Program-made: the position numbers and the translations under genes | Notes under the pieces: model-generated | What the model saw: the letters and a program-made list of their open reading frames with translations, nothing else | Told to the model about the DNA's origin: nothing | Database searches by the model: none | Shown here: positions 1-9,055 of the stretch, in pieces | Position numbering within the stretch: the stretch's first letter is position 1 | Layout of the letters: each line of letters begins with the position of its first letter | Origin: Telmatobacter sp. DSM 110680 | GTDB taxonomy: Bacteria; Acidobacteriota; Terriglobia; Terriglobales; Acidobacteriaceae | DNA length: 64,000 bases | Assembly: GCF_039994875.1 (NCBI RefSeq) | Contig: NZ_CP121196.1 | Coordinates: forward strand, 4,340,001-4,404,000 | Direction: 5' to 3'

Positions 1-182
1 TCATCAGCGGGAATGATCTGGTCACAGAGTGCAGCGAGAGTACGCGCATGCTCGTCGCTGAGGACATTCCAGCTATTGCCTGCGGCGGTATGGCATCCGG
101 AAACGGCAGCGACACCAGTAAGAACCCCAGCCATAGCGAATTGCCGGCGTGTCAGGACGTGTTTCGATGCTGGCCTGCGCAA
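1..182 (-). CDS. Gluconate 2-dehydrogenase subunit 3-like protein, N-terminal part (cut by window edge)
   Basis: Only the first ~60 residues are present; the gene runs off the left edge. Reading the minus strand gives a twin-arginine signal (TRRQFAMAG), then a hydrophobic stretch ending in a small-residue/Cys region (AVSGCHT), then the segment TLAALCDQIIPAD, typical of the start of the mature gluconate-2-dehydrogenase subunit 3 family. These are Tat-exported small partners of membrane or periplasmic GMC oxidoreductases. I prefer a TTG start at 182 because a GAGGT Shine-Dalgarno lies about 8 nt before it; an in-frame ATG at 236 has no such site. The partner dehydrogenase would be expected further left, outside the window. 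Confidence 0.72.
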   Translation of the reverse strand, partial: MRRPASKHVLTRRQFAMAGVLTGVAAVSGCHTAAGNSWNVLSDEHARTLAALCDQIIPAD

Positions 183-376
183 TGGCCCTACCTCGAATCC
201 CCGATGCGAGCAGCAGCGCTGACCAAACCAGCGCATGTCACAACTCGAGACTTTGCTCGTCGGAATTATGCTCGGTGGCTCGCAGGATTCATGCTCGGCG
301 TCGCATGCAGGCGTGGTCTGTGTTTCGAGTCACAACTCAGTAAGGACGATGAGAACCGAAGCGCAGGCAAAAAGTT

Positions 377-404
377 AAGGGCCATCCCTAAAGGGATGGC
401 CCTT
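377..404 (-). terminator. Intrinsic terminator after the beta-propeller lipoprotein gene
   Basis: Perfect 12-bp inverted repeat (AAGGGCCATCCC, 4-nt loop, then its complement). Read on the minus strand it is followed by a T-rich run and lies 22 nt past the stop codon of the gene at 426-1898. The rest of the 183-425 gap shows nothing else I can name. Confidence 0.85.
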
Positions 405-425
405 GACTGGATCTAGTGGAACTGA

Positions 426-1898
426 TCAGGGATGAATGTTCTGGCAGGCGGTCAGAGAGGGTGTCACTCCAGGCAGATAACAAGGCTGTCCACCACCGGG
501 AATGCGGCTGGTGATATTGGCGTTGCCTTTGACGGCAGTCTGCGACGTAACTCGCACGTCTACGAGGTTGCCCTCGATCAGCACCACGGTGTCGACGATG
601 TCCTGATCGGTGCGGATGATGGTGAGGAAGGTGCTATCAGGTGAAGAGACATAGACCTTGCCGAAGAGTGAGTTTGAAGTCGACACGACGGTACGCGGGT
701 GACCGGAGACGTTCAGCGTCTTCTCCACGGTATGGCTGGTCAGATTGACGACGTGTACGGTGCTGTCTGCCTGATCGGCGGTGTAGGCGCGGCTGCCATC
801 AGCGAGCGCGGTAACGCTGGCGGGATTGTGTCCGACGGGAATCGTGAACGTGGTTCCGAACGTCTGGCTGTCGTTGCCGTATTCATCCAGGCTGACATCG
901 ATCAGCGTGATTGTGCCTCCATCGTAGTCCGCGATGACAAGCTGCTGGGTTGCCGCGATGTACTCTCCGTAGACAGGTCCCGCGACAGCTGGGACGTTGG
1001 TACCTGTCAAGCCAGCTGCAGTTGAGAGAGGCAGGCTGGGATGGCAGGTCACTGTCTGTCCATTCTGGTTGAGGAACGGGGTGCATTGATCGAGGGTGTT
1101 ATTCAAACTGTTGATCACCGTGACGGTGTCACTGCCGCGGTTTAGCACGAATACGCGTCGTCCGTCGGTGCTTGATATGGCGTAGACAGGGCACTTACCG
1201 AGTGGAATGCGGGCTGACACCGTAAAACTGCTGACTTCCATCGCATCGGCCTCACCAACCTGCGAGACGGAGGTAGGCGCGTTGTTGCAGGTTACATCGA
1301 ATGGCACGTCCTGGCTGATGGAATAGATATGCTGGCCGAGCGAGCCAAGCCCAACGACGGAGATCGGGGTCGTTCCCACAGGAATCGCGAGCTTGAAAGC
1401 TTCGGCTGAGCCATTGGTGGAAAGCACATCAACAACGTTTCCGGTCAGGTCGGGCGCCCAAAGTCCGGCAGTAGGAGAGAACAACCCCACCGTCTGGGCG
1501 GTCACCGGCAAGGTGGAGTAGTGGATGTCTTTTTCCTGCGGCTCGGAGGAGGATACCTGGAAGTTGGTGAGGGTGTGGTCACTATTGACCGTAAATCCGT
1601 TGGCACCGTTGGCATCGAGCGTGAATGCGGTGGGGTTCGGCCCAATGGGGGCCTGCGTCAGGATGCTATCGCCCGAGTAGTCGAGCACTGTGGCGACGCC
1701 CGGGGCGTTGGCGGACGGAGATGAGACGACGACCGCATATGAAATCGGCTGCGATGCGGGACCCGTAGGGTTGATGGGGGTGATAACCGGCCGGTATGAG
1801 TTACCGCAACCGGCAACAAAGGCGGCAGCCACAAGGGCAGCGCCCGCCTGAACCATCCGCATTCGCGCCTGGCTTAAAACGTTGGAAAAAAGACTCAT
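426..1898 (-). CDS. Secreted YncE-like beta-propeller lipoprotein
   Basis: 490 residues. The N-terminus has a basic start, a hydrophobic stretch and a lipobox (FVAGC), so the protein is probably lipidated and anchored in a membrane on the periplasmic side. The body has repeated beta-propeller blades of the YncE/YVTN kind, for example DGRRVFVLNRGSDTVTVIN and DGSRAYTADQADSTVHVVN, each a short surface-turn motif followed by a strand. Acidobacteria carry many such proteins; their ligands are mostly unknown. It is a stand-alone gene with its own terminator (377-404). The exact function cannot be read from the sequence. Confidence 0.75.
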   Translation of the reverse strand: MSLFSNVLSQARMRMVQAGAALVAAAFVAGCGNSYRPVITPINPTGPASQPISYAVVVSSPSANAPGVATVLDYSGDSILTQAPIGPNPTAFTLDANGANGFTVNSDHTLTNFQVSSSEPQEKDIHYSTLPVTAQTVGLFSPTAGLWAPDLTGNVVDVLSTNGSAEAFKLAIPVGTTPISVVGLGSLGQHIYSISQDVPFDVTCNNAPTSVSQVGEADAMEVSSFTVSARIPLGKCPVYAISSTDGRRVFVLNRGSDTVTVINSLNNTLDQCTPFLNQNGQTVTCHPSLPLSTAAGLTGTNVPAVAGPVYGEYIAATQQLVIADYDGGTITLIDVSLDEYGNDSQTFGTTFTIPVGHNPASVTALADGSRAYTADQADSTVHVVNLTSHTVEKTLNVSGHPRTVVSTSNSLFGKVYVSSPDSTFLTIIRTDQDIVDTVVLIEGNLVDVRVTSQTAVKGNANITSRIPGGGQPCYLPGVTPSLTACQNIHP

Positions 1899-2087
1899 TC
1901 AGTTCTTTCCTGCTTACCTGTCGATTGTAAATCAGTGACCGGGCGGAAACCGTCGATACGGTCCAGGGTTCACCGTGACGCATCAAGGCGCCGCTGTGTG
2001 CAAATTGATTCGCTACCGCACTAGCCGATGTTTCTGGGAATTAGACGGATTCGGACCCCTTTTGTATCCGGACGGCCTTTTGCAGGA

Positions 2088-4490
2088 TCAATGCGGCACG
2101 ACTTCAACAAAAGGCCCAATGACTTTGAGGATGGCGCTATCCGGGCCATTCCAGGCTGCAGGCCCATCATGGGTCAATTGCTGGCTGGAGTAGTTCCAGT
2201 GCAGATGGGTGACGGATCCAGCACCTTTTTCATATGCGTAGGTTGTACCGTCATCCGAGAAGAGGGTGAAGTCGCTGTCTGCGCCAACATAAATGCGAAC
2301 CTGCGCGATGGTTTGTTTCTCGTGGGTGCTCGCGACTGGCGATCCAATAGGAACGATCGACCCGGCGCGGACGAAGAGCGGAATGGTGTCGATCGGGGCG
2401 GAAACGGTTATGGTCTGGCCACCCGAGACGCGTTCGTTGGTCCAGTAGTTGTACCAGAAGGAACCTGCGGGCAGGTAGACCTTGCGGCTGGTGGCTCCCT
2501 GCTCGGTGACGGGAGCGACAAGGAAAGCAGGACCGAACATGTATTCATCGCGGAGATCGGCCACGTTGGGGTCGTTGGGGAAATCAAGAGGCAGGGCCCG
2601 CATGAAGGGTGCGCCGGTCAGCCATGTCTGGTAGCCGAGCGAGTAGATGTAAGGCATCAGCTCGTAGCGAAGGCGAAGATACTTTTCGAGAATGGGTTCG
2701 GCCTGCTTGCCGTACGACCAGACTTCGTTGGTGCGGCGGCTGCCGTGAGCGCGCATGATGGGGAGAAACGTGGCGTATTGGAACCAGCGGGTGTAGAGCT
2801 CGGGGTAGTCGTCGTAGCCGCCGACGTTATCGCGTGCGTCGCTGGGATCGAGCAGGGGCGGGTGCGCGGGATGATGGACGGGTGGCAGATACTGCCATCC
2901 GCCGGTGTCGTTGGACCAGTAGGTAATTCCTGAAGCCGTGAAGTCGAGGCCGGTGGGGATCTGGCGGCGATAGGTATCCCATGTGGGATAGATGTCGGAG
3001 GACCAGACGATAGCTCCATTGCGCTGGACGCCGAGGTAAGCATCACGCGACAAGATGAGGGCGCGTTTTTGGGGCAGGTCGCGACGGAAGCCGTCTGACA
3101 GCGCGCCGGTGTGCAAAAGCGGGTATACGTTGTAGAACTGCGTGCCGGGACCGATGTGATAGTAGGCGCCGTTGGGAGGCAGGTCGGGCTCCGTTTCGTC
3201 GGCCCATATTGAGTCGAAGCCTTTGCTGAGGATGTTGTCGCGGATCGTGGTCCAGTACCAGCCCGCAGCATCGGGATTCGTCGTGTCGATATCGGATCCG
3301 GCGCGGTCGTAGGGAAGGCCGTTGATGGGCTTGCCGTCGGCGGTGTGGATGAGCCAGCCGTTTTTAGCAAGCTCGGAATAATAGCGGTCGTTGGGGACGA
3401 AGCGCGGCCATACGCTGATCATGGTTTCGAAACCCATATCGTGAAGCTGCTTGTTCATGGCGGCGGGATCGGGCCAGAATTTCGGATCCATATCCATCTG
3501 ACCCATTTTTGTGTAGTAGAACCAGTCGACCACCATAACGTCGGCGGGAAGATGACGGTCGCGATATCCCTTTGCGACGGAGAGTACTTCGTCCTGGCTG
3601 GTGTAGCGTTGCTTGCACTGGATATAGCCGTACGCGGCTTTGGGCAGCAGCGGCGTGGGACCGGTGAGAAGTCGGTAGCCGGCGTAGATTTCGTCGGCGG
3701 TGTTGCCTGCGATGACGAAGAAGGAGACGCGATCGCCAACCTGCGAGGTCCACTTGGTCTGCTCGTTGAAGCCAGGCTCGATAGTGGTCTTGGACGGATT
3801 GTCCCAGATGAGGCCATAGCCTTTGTTGGTGATGAGGAATGGAACGCAGGTGGTAGGCGCGGCGGGTGACAGGTAGTCGTTCCAGCAGCGAACCGGATGA
3901 CCGCGGTGATCGAGGAAGCCTTCGTGGTTGTCGCCAAGGCCGTAGTAGTGCTCGTCGTCGGGTGAGACGAAGGTGGCGCCGACGGTGAAGAACTCGGGGT
4001 CGGTGGGACGACGATCGTTGTTGATGTCGGCGGTGCCGTCCTTGTGATTGGGAACGGCCTGCTGCCAGCCGGTCATTTCAAGGAGTTTTTTGCCATCGGG
4101 CGTGGTGAACGTGATGTGCGCGCCGGGCGTGGAGCCATTGAAGAACTTGGCGATGTCGAGTTCGGTACTTAGTGGAGGATGTGCGGGTGGGTGGTCGCGC
4201 TCGACGGTGGCGATAATGCGGGAGGATTGGTAGATGTCGTTAAGGTCGGTCTGGCTGCTGCTCCAACCGGTGGCGTCGGGGAAACCGACAAATCCGTAGC
4301 CGGGCTTTGAGCGGGCATTCTCCGGCTCAAGACTGAGCGTGACGCGCACGATGTTGGGCGCGTAAGGCTCGAAGACGATGGTTGCGCCCTTGTGCCCGAT
4401 TTCAAGCCGGCCGGAAATCTTTGTTTGGCAGAGTACCGGGACGGCGAGGACACCGGCGAGAAGCAGCACGACACACGAATACGCTTTCAT
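2088..4490 (-). CDS. Secreted glycoside hydrolase family 31 (alpha-glucosidase/alpha-xylosidase type)
   Basis: 800 residues from ATG 4490, which has GGAG about 8 nt upstream and begins a clear signal peptide (MKAYSCVVLLLAGVLAVPVL); a GTG at 4505 is also possible. Family 31 hallmarks are visible: the nucleophile block IWADETEP (Asp near residue 431), the acid/base block SSDIYPTWDT (Asp near 499), NDTGGW, and the substrate-site block LPIMRAHG. The order is an N-terminal beta-sandwich, a TIM barrel and C-terminal beta domains. The enzyme should retain configuration and act on alpha-glycosidic bonds outside the cytoplasm. The substrate (starch/maltose type versus xyloglucan-type alpha-xyloside) cannot be decided. 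No dedicated transporter is adjacent. Confidence 0.88.
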   Translation of the reverse strand: MKAYSCVVLLLAGVLAVPVLCQTKISGRLEIGHKGATIVFEPYAPNIVRVTLSLEPENARSKPGYGFVGFPDATGWSSSQTDLNDIYQSSRIIATVERDHPPAHPPLSTELDIAKFFNGSTPGAHITFTTPDGKKLLEMTGWQQAVPNHKDGTADINNDRRPTDPEFFTVGATFVSPDDEHYYGLGDNHEGFLDHRGHPVRCWNDYLSPAAPTTCVPFLITNKGYGLIWDNPSKTTIEPGFNEQTKWTSQVGDRVSFFVIAGNTADEIYAGYRLLTGPTPLLPKAAYGYIQCKQRYTSQDEVLSVAKGYRDRHLPADVMVVDWFYYTKMGQMDMDPKFWPDPAAMNKQLHDMGFETMISVWPRFVPNDRYYSELAKNGWLIHTADGKPINGLPYDRAGSDIDTTNPDAAGWYWTTIRDNILSKGFDSIWADETEPDLPPNGAYYHIGPGTQFYNVYPLLHTGALSDGFRRDLPQKRALILSRDAYLGVQRNGAIVWSSDIYPTWDTYRRQIPTGLDFTASGITYWSNDTGGWQYLPPVHHPAHPPLLDPSDARDNVGGYDDYPELYTRWFQYATFLPIMRAHGSRRTNEVWSYGKQAEPILEKYLRLRYELMPYIYSLGYQTWLTGAPFMRALPLDFPNDPNVADLRDEYMFGPAFLVAPVTEQGATSRKVYLPAGSFWYNYWTNERVSGGQTITVSAPIDTIPLFVRAGSIVPIGSPVASTHEKQTIAQVRIYVGADSDFTLFSDDGTTYAYEKGAGSVTHLHWNYSSQQLTHDGPAAWNGPDSAILKVIGPFVEVVPH

Positions 4491-4664
4491 CCTGAGCTCC
4501 GACACGCATAAAAGAGAGAAAAGTCCGCGCTGATGAGTTTAAACGAGTGGGTCGTGGGAGATATGTGCCCACGTGCGAGGAAAAGAATTCCTTGGACGGT
4601 ACTAGTCGTCGGTGGTGGATTGCCATTTTTAGTCTGCTTCCTTTTTGCCCGTGAGCCGCCAGCA

Positions 4665-5072
4665 TCACTGGGGGACGACCCCTTCTACGATAAATATGCG
4701 GCTCTTTGCTGCCATTTGCCTGATCGGCCTGATTGCCGCATAGACTGGTGAGTCGTACCACTCACGTGCCTTCTGCACACTATCGAATTCGATTACCACG
4801 ACTCTGCTCTTTGGCGGGTCGCCTTCCAGAGCCTGAATCTTGCTGGTGCTGACGATGTAGCGATGGTTGAAAGGAGCCAGAGTTTCCGCTATCTTTTCCC
4901 CATAATTCTGCAACGCTTTGGGGTCGGTCACGTCGGCTTCGGCGATGACATAGCCATGTGGCGTCTTGACCTGCTGCCCCCGGATCGCAATTCCGCTTAT
5001 AGCGCCGATCGAGACGGAGACGCCAACCATCGTCGCAAACACGGCTCCTGAGTTCGTTTTCATTGAGTTCAT
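4665..5072 (-). CDS. DUF1330 domain protein with N-terminal membrane or signal segment
   Basis: 135 residues from ATG 5072; GGAGGG sits just upstream, and a second ATG at 5063 is an equally good start. After a hydrophobic segment (residues ~8-30) comes a ferredoxin-like dimeric alpha/beta domain: GYVIAEADVTDPKALQNYGE, then DSVQKAREWYDSPVYAAIR, the standard DUF1330 pattern. DUF1330 proteins are small dimers of unknown function, usually cytoplasmic; the added leader here suggests export or anchoring. It lies upstream of the GH31 gene on the same strand with a ~170-nt gap, so co-transcription is possible but not shown. Confidence 0.8.
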   Translation of the reverse strand: MNSMKTNSGAVFATMVGVSVSIGAISGIAIRGQQVKTPHGYVIAEADVTDPKALQNYGEKIAETLAPFNHRYIVSTSKIQALEGDPPKSRVVVIEFDSVQKAREWYDSPVYAAIRPIRQMAAKSRIFIVEGVVPQ

Positions 5073-5329
5073 CACCCTCCATTCGTCGCTGCTGGGAGTT
5101 AGATTAGGCATCGAATAAATTCGAGTCAATGCAAGTCGCGCCAGATCACTGCGCGATTACGATTCCCGAGTTTTGGTTGGGTAATGGCTGACTCGGACCA
5201 ACAATTTCGGACGGTTCATTGCGAACTCAATGTTTGAAGAACAACCGCAGATCCTTCCGCTTCTCGTCAGGACGACAGCGCATCGTGGACGCGGATCGGT
5301 TGTCCTGTTGGGAACGATACGATAGATGC

Positions 5330-6211
5330 GTGGGCCGACCCAAACTGCTGTGGCAATCGAAGACGCTTTTGCTGCTCGTGTTCCCGTTCGTTGGCGCTGA
5401 CGTCGTACTGGAGACGCATTGGTGGGCGACCCAGATGCCGACGGTCGCTATCTGGACGCTCAGCATCAGTATTCTGCTGGGACTGGTGGCCTGGAAGCTG
5501 CGCTCGGCAACGGCGGGGGCGGCGCTGGCGGGAACGGCGATTACCGCGAGCCTGATGTTTGCGACGGTTTCGTTTCCATACGTGCCATGGAAGACCGCTT
5601 TGGTTCCGGTGATCGTGCTGCTGGTAATGACGTCGCTCTCAACCCGGCTGGGAAGGAAACGCAAAGAGAGCCTGGGAACTGCGGAGAGCAAGCGAGGGCG
5701 AGTTGCATCGCAGGTGGCCGCGAATCTGGGAGTGGCCGCGCTCGTATCCAACGGACTGGTGCTTTCTTGGATGATGGAACGAAGCTGGTTGCTTCCCCGT
5801 GGCGCTGCTCCGGCGCTGGCTTTTGCGGTTGGGCTTTCGGCCCTGGCGGAGGCAGCTGCGGACACGATTTCATCGGAACTGGGGCAGGTGGTTAGCGGAA
5901 ATCCGCGCATGATTACTACGCTGCGGAGAGCCGAACCGGGCACCGATGGCGCGATCAGCGTAGGCGGAACCCTTGCCGGTATTGCGGCAGCCGGTTTGGT
6001 TGCGGCCGCGGGCGCGTGGGCGTTGAACGGCGGCTGGCTTGTGCTGGCGATTAGTTGGAGCGGTGGCCTGTTCGGGTTACTGTTCGACAGCCTGCTGGGG
6101 GCGACCGCCGAGCAGCGGGGATGGATCAACAACGATGCCGTGAATTTTCTGTCGACTGCAAGCGCGGCGGGGATTGCAGTTGCAATACTGGCGGTTTTGC
6201 CAAATCGCTGA
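5330..6211 (+). CDS. DUF92 (TMEM19-like) integral membrane protein
   Basis: About 293 residues from GTG 5330; an upstream TTG at 5219 would add 37 residues that do not look like protein of this family, so the start is uncertain. Six or more hydrophobic helices are visible. Conserved DUF92 blocks are present: SALAEAAADTISSELGQV, TDGAISVGGTLAGIAAAG and FDSLLGATAEQRGWINNDAVN. Some relatives in plants and cyanobacteria act in prenyl-alcohol or phytyl-phosphate metabolism, but no activity is established for the bacterial members, so none is assigned. It is a single gene followed by a cluster of inverted repeats. Confidence 0.8.
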   Translation: MGRPKLLWQSKTLLLLVFPFVGADVVLETHWWATQMPTVAIWTLSISILLGLVAWKLRSATAGAALAGTAITASLMFATVSFPYVPWKTALVPVIVLLVMTSLSTRLGRKRKESLGTAESKRGRVASQVAANLGVAALVSNGLVLSWMMERSWLLPRGAAPALAFAVGLSALAEAAADTISSELGQVVSGNPRMITTLRRAEPGTDGAISVGGTLAGIAAAGLVAAAGAWALNGGWLVLAISWSGGLFGLLFDSLLGATAEQRGWINNDAVNFLSTASAAGIAVAILAVLPNR

Positions 6212-6223
6212 AAGTGGCCCAAT

Positions 6224-6281
6224 GTCCTAACAAATTAGGACGCGGGATCCCGCGATGCCTTTACCGTAAATGTGAGGCATC
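6224..6281. repeat. Three adjacent inverted repeats
   Basis: Within 58 bp lie GTCCTAA/TTAGGAC (6224-6241, 4-nt loop), the perfect palindrome CGCGGGATCCCGCG (6241-6254) and GATGCCT/AGGCATC (6254-6281). They touch end to end between a plus-strand gene (stop 6211) and a minus-strand gene (stop 6295). No T-run follows on either strand, so they are not classic intrinsic terminators. They could end transcription by another route or form a structured 3' end. Confidence 0.6.
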
Positions 6282-6294
6282 CAGCGCTGCCAAG

Positions 6295-6492
6295 CTAGGG
6301 ACAGACGGATGCATATTTTTTGCCGTTGGAACCCCACTGCAACAGCACTCTGACACGAGCATCTCTGGCTGCCGATTCGGTTTCAAACTGGCCGGCTTCC
6401 CGTTCATTGCCGTCAGGGAAAACATGGAACGTCCACTTTCCGTTGTCTTTCTTGATCGTCGGACCGGGGGCAGGGTGTTTGTCAGTATTCAT
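6295..6492 (-). CDS. Small hypothetical protein (65 residues)
   Basis: Start chosen at ATG 6492 because AAGGA lies about 7 nt upstream; a longer reading from 6627 is possible but its extra N-terminus is unconvincing. The protein starts MNTDKHPAPGPTIKKDNGKW and continues with alternating strand-like and charged segments (FPDGNEREAG, then an Ala/Arg-rich helix ARDARVRVLLQWG). No signal peptide or membrane segment and no family I recognise. The composition suggests a small soluble cytoplasmic protein. Convergent with the DUF92 gene. Confidence 0.55.
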   Translation of the reverse strand: MNTDKHPAPGPTIKKDNGKWTFHVFPDGNEREAGQFETESAARDARVRVLLQWGSNGKKYASVCP

Positions 6493-6656
6493 CGATTGTC
6501 CTTGAGACAGGGATTTTCCGCGGGATTCGTCGATGGTAGACGCAAACTCTGATGAAAAATCTCGAGAATCGTAACCTGAGGCGAAAAACAAGTCATCTGG
6601 GCGAGTGGTTACCGATGATCTGTTCACTTCGTTCCGAGCTGACAGGGTGCTGATAT

Positions 6657-7292
6657 TTAGTTGAGGTGAAGGCGCCAGAGGGTATAGCTGGCAATTTCGT
6701 GCTCTATCCGCTCGGTTTCTCCGGTGTTGCCTTCGATGGGTACGCGCGGGCGCGGAGAGGTGAGCACGTCCAGACCGTTGGCGGCACAGATTTCATGGAT
6801 GCGGAAGAGGTGGGCGCCATCGCTTACGACGACGAGGCGATGAAGGCCGTTGGTGCGGGCGATGACGGCGAGGCGACGGACGGATTGATCCGTGCTGGTG
6901 CTTTCGGTTTCAGCGATGGTGTCAGACTCGGGAACGCCAGCCCCGATTAAATATTGTTTACCGACAGCGCCCTCAGAGAACTGGTCACCGCCATCGCCGC
7001 CGAGCGTGATGATGAGCGGCGCAATCCCTCGGTTGTAGAGTGACTCGGCATGATCGAGCCGGGCCCGAAAGACGGGTGAAGGATGTCCGTCGTATTCAGC
7101 GGCACCAAACACCGCGATGGCATCGGAGGGTGCGGCTTGATCCTGGGATGCATAGTGCTCGATCTGGACGTAGACCCAGCGGCACCAGATGAGGGTAGCG
7201 ATCAGCAGAATGGCGAGAATTGCGAGAATTCGTCGAAGAATCCGCCTTTTCGGTTCTATTACTTCCGATGTTGGCTTCAACTCCGGTTTCAT
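6657..7292 (-). CDS. YdcF/ElyC/SanA-type DUF218 membrane protein
   Basis: 211 residues. One N-terminal membrane helix (about residues 18-38) is followed by the DUF218 domain: DAIAVFGAAEYDGHPSPVFRAR, then ITLGGDGGDQFSEG, ESTSTDQSVRR and VVVSDGAHLFRIHEI. Relatives (SanA, ElyC in Escherichia coli) sit in the inner membrane and affect envelope integrity and peptidoglycan or lipid-carrier metabolism; the reaction is not defined. It starts 8 nt after the YrdC gene ends, so the two form an operon. Confidence 0.85.
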   Translation of the reverse strand: MKPELKPTSEVIEPKRRILRRILAILAILLIATLIWCRWVYVQIEHYASQDQAAPSDAIAVFGAAEYDGHPSPVFRARLDHAESLYNRGIAPLIITLGGDGGDQFSEGAVGKQYLIGAGVPESDTIAETESTSTDQSVRRLAVIARTNGLHRLVVVSDGAHLFRIHEICAANGLDVLTSPRPRVPIEGNTGETERIEHEIASYTLWRLHLN

Positions 7293-7300
7293 GTTGACTC

Positions 7301-7945
7301 TCAGCGTTGCAGCACCATGACTATCTCATGTGTAGGGATGGCGCCTTCGCGAAGTATCTCCCAGCGACCTTCGCCGAGCGACAGGTCGACGATAGTGGTG
7401 GGTTGAGCGCGGCCGGTGGGTCCTCCGTCGACGATGAGGGGTATGCGGTCGCCGATCTGGTCGCGGACACAAGCGGCGTGGGTACACTCCGATGCGCCCT
7501 GGAGATTTGCGGCGGTCGCGGTGATGGGCAGGCCAAGCCGCTCGACCACGGCGCGCGGGATGGCGGCATCGGGAATGCGCAGGGCGACGTTGCCGGTATT
7601 GGCAGTGGAGCGTAAAGGCAGCTTGGTGCCGGCGCGAACGATGATGGTGAGCGGACCGGGCCAGAAGCGGTCGGCAAGCTTGTCGAGCAACGGATCGGTG
7701 TCGCGGGCCAGTTCGTAGGCCTGGCTGAGAGACGCAATCAGGAGTGAAAGGGGCTTCTGCTTCTGGCGGCTCTTGATGCGGTAGATATTCTCGACGGCGT
7801 GAAGGTTGACTGGGTCCACAGCGAGGCCATAGAAGGTATCGGTGGGCATGGCGACTACATCGCCCTTGCGCAGACAAGAGACGATGTAATCAATCCGGTC
7901 TGTCTGGGGCTCATCGGGATGGACGCGCAAGATTTCCGCGGACAA
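7301..7945 (-). CDS. tsaC: L-threonylcarbamoyladenylate synthase (YrdC/Sua5/TsaC family)
   Basis: 214 residues, TTG start with GAGGT upstream. The family makes threonylcarbamoyl-AMP from Thr, bicarbonate and ATP, the first step of tRNA t6A37 modification. Recognisable blocks: RKGDVVAMPTDTFYGLAVDP, the KSRQKQKPLSLLI nucleotide-binding loop, FWPGPLTIIVRA and VALRIPDA. The usual SANLSG motif is present as TAANLQG, a mild variant. The length fits the short TsaC form without the Sua5 C-terminal domain. It is the first gene of an operon with the DUF218 protein. Shorthand tsaC versus sua5 is a naming choice. Confidence 0.9.
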   Translation of the reverse strand: MSAEILRVHPDEPQTDRIDYIVSCLRKGDVVAMPTDTFYGLAVDPVNLHAVENIYRIKSRQKQKPLSLLIASLSQAYELARDTDPLLDKLADRFWPGPLTIIVRAGTKLPLRSTANTGNVALRIPDAAIPRAVVERLGLPITATAANLQGASECTHAACVRDQIGDRIPLIVDGGPTGRAQPTTIVDLSLGEGRWEILREGAIPTHEIVMVLQR

Positions 7946-8200
7946 GAAGGTCTACCTCGGTTCCCTCGGGCAATTTACGATTGCCGACTTTCATGACGAC
8001 CGCAAACACTCAACACCGGCGACTATGTGCTGGACTTGGCTGAAACGACAGACAAGCCGCAGACATCGCTCAAGCATTTGCTGACGCCACAAAGACGGAA
8101 GCTATCACAGCACCGGCTGCGGTGCAACTACTGCCGTCCATTCAGCGATATCCAACAGGACCGCTTAGAATCGGCTAAGCGAAAGACGGATCGCAGAAAA

Positions 8201-9055
8201 ATGCCTTTTCGTATTGTACAGAGTGCGCAGAACTCACGGTTGAAGGAGTTGCGCAGAGCACTGGCCAGTCCGGGGCGAAATGAAAACGGCTTGGTAGGCA
8301 TTGAAGGGCCCAACCTTCTGGCCGAGGCCTTACGGGCGGGTCTGAACGTGCGATGCGTCTTTGTAGCGCAAGGGTCGGAGCCGATGTTGGAAGGGTTAGG
8401 CCTGCCGGCGGGAATCGAAGCACTGGTGATGAACCGGGCGCTGCTGGACTCGGCGCTTGCGACGGAGGCGCCGCAGCCGGTTGCCGCGCTGGTAGAGCCG
8501 CCGGATTGGACCTGGGCACACATCATAGGAATCCATAAAGGCTCCGCAGCGCTTGTGGTGGTGCTGGCTGGGTTGCAGGATCCCGGGAATCTGGGGACGA
8601 TTCTGCGATCGGCGGAGGCGTTTGGAGCGGATGGCGTGCTGTGTCTTGAAGGTACAGTGAGCGCGTGGAATTCGAAGGCAGTTCGAGCGTCGGCCGGGAG
8701 CGTGTTTCGCATGCCAGTGTTGCAAATGAAAGCAATGGAGGCGATGGCGCAGTTGCGCGAGGCCAGAGTACGCACTTTGACTACGGCAGTGAAAGGGGAA
8801 AAGCGGGCAGACGAGATCGACCTGGCGGAGCCGGTTGCGCTTCTCATCGGGAATGAAGGTAACGGGGTGCCCTTGGAGTTGGCGGCGAAGGCAGATGGAA
8901 CGATCACGATTCCCTGCCCCGGCCCGGTGGAAAGCCTGAATGCGGCGGTGGCGACGAGCGTTCTTCTGTATGAAGCCGATCGCCAGCGGGCAGCCGCACG
9001 ACAGCGGGCGGCAAAGGGCGCCGGTTCGTCGGGACGGCGCGGAGGGACGCGATGA
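8201..9055 (+). CDS. SpoU/TrmH-family RNA 2'-O-methyltransferase
   Basis: 284 residues from ATG 8201. The N-terminal substrate-binding domain (QSAQNSRLKELRRAL, GIEGPNLLAEAL) is followed by the SPOUT knot methyltransferase: VLAGLQDPGNLGTILRSAEAFG, LIGNEGNGVPLEL and IPCPGPVESLNAAVATSVLLYE, the three signature motifs. These enzymes use SAM to methylate ribose 2'-OH in rRNA or tRNA; the target here (for example a 23S rRNA site, as for RlmB) cannot be set. Its last 4 nt overlap the rarA start (ATGA), indicating translational coupling. The region 7946-8200 upstream carries no supported gene. Confidence 0.9.
   Translation: MPFRIVQSAQNSRLKELRRALASPGRNENGLVGIEGPNLLAEALRAGLNVRCVFVAQGSEPMLEGLGLPAGIEALVMNRALLDSALATEAPQPVAALVEPPDWTWAHIIGIHKGSAALVVVLAGLQDPGNLGTILRSAEAFGADGVLCLEGTVSAWNSKAVRASAGSVFRMPVLQMKAMEAMAQLREARVRTLTTAVKGEKRADEIDLAEPVALLIGNEGNGVPLELAAKADGTITIPCPGPVESLNAAVATSVLLYEADRQRAAARQRAAKGAGSSGRRGGTR

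Noticed and set aside
5227..6222. Long minus-strand open frame opposite the DUF92 gene
   Set aside because: Low-complexity Ser/Ala/Pro-rich translation, no family pattern; the plus strand has clear DUF92 motifs.
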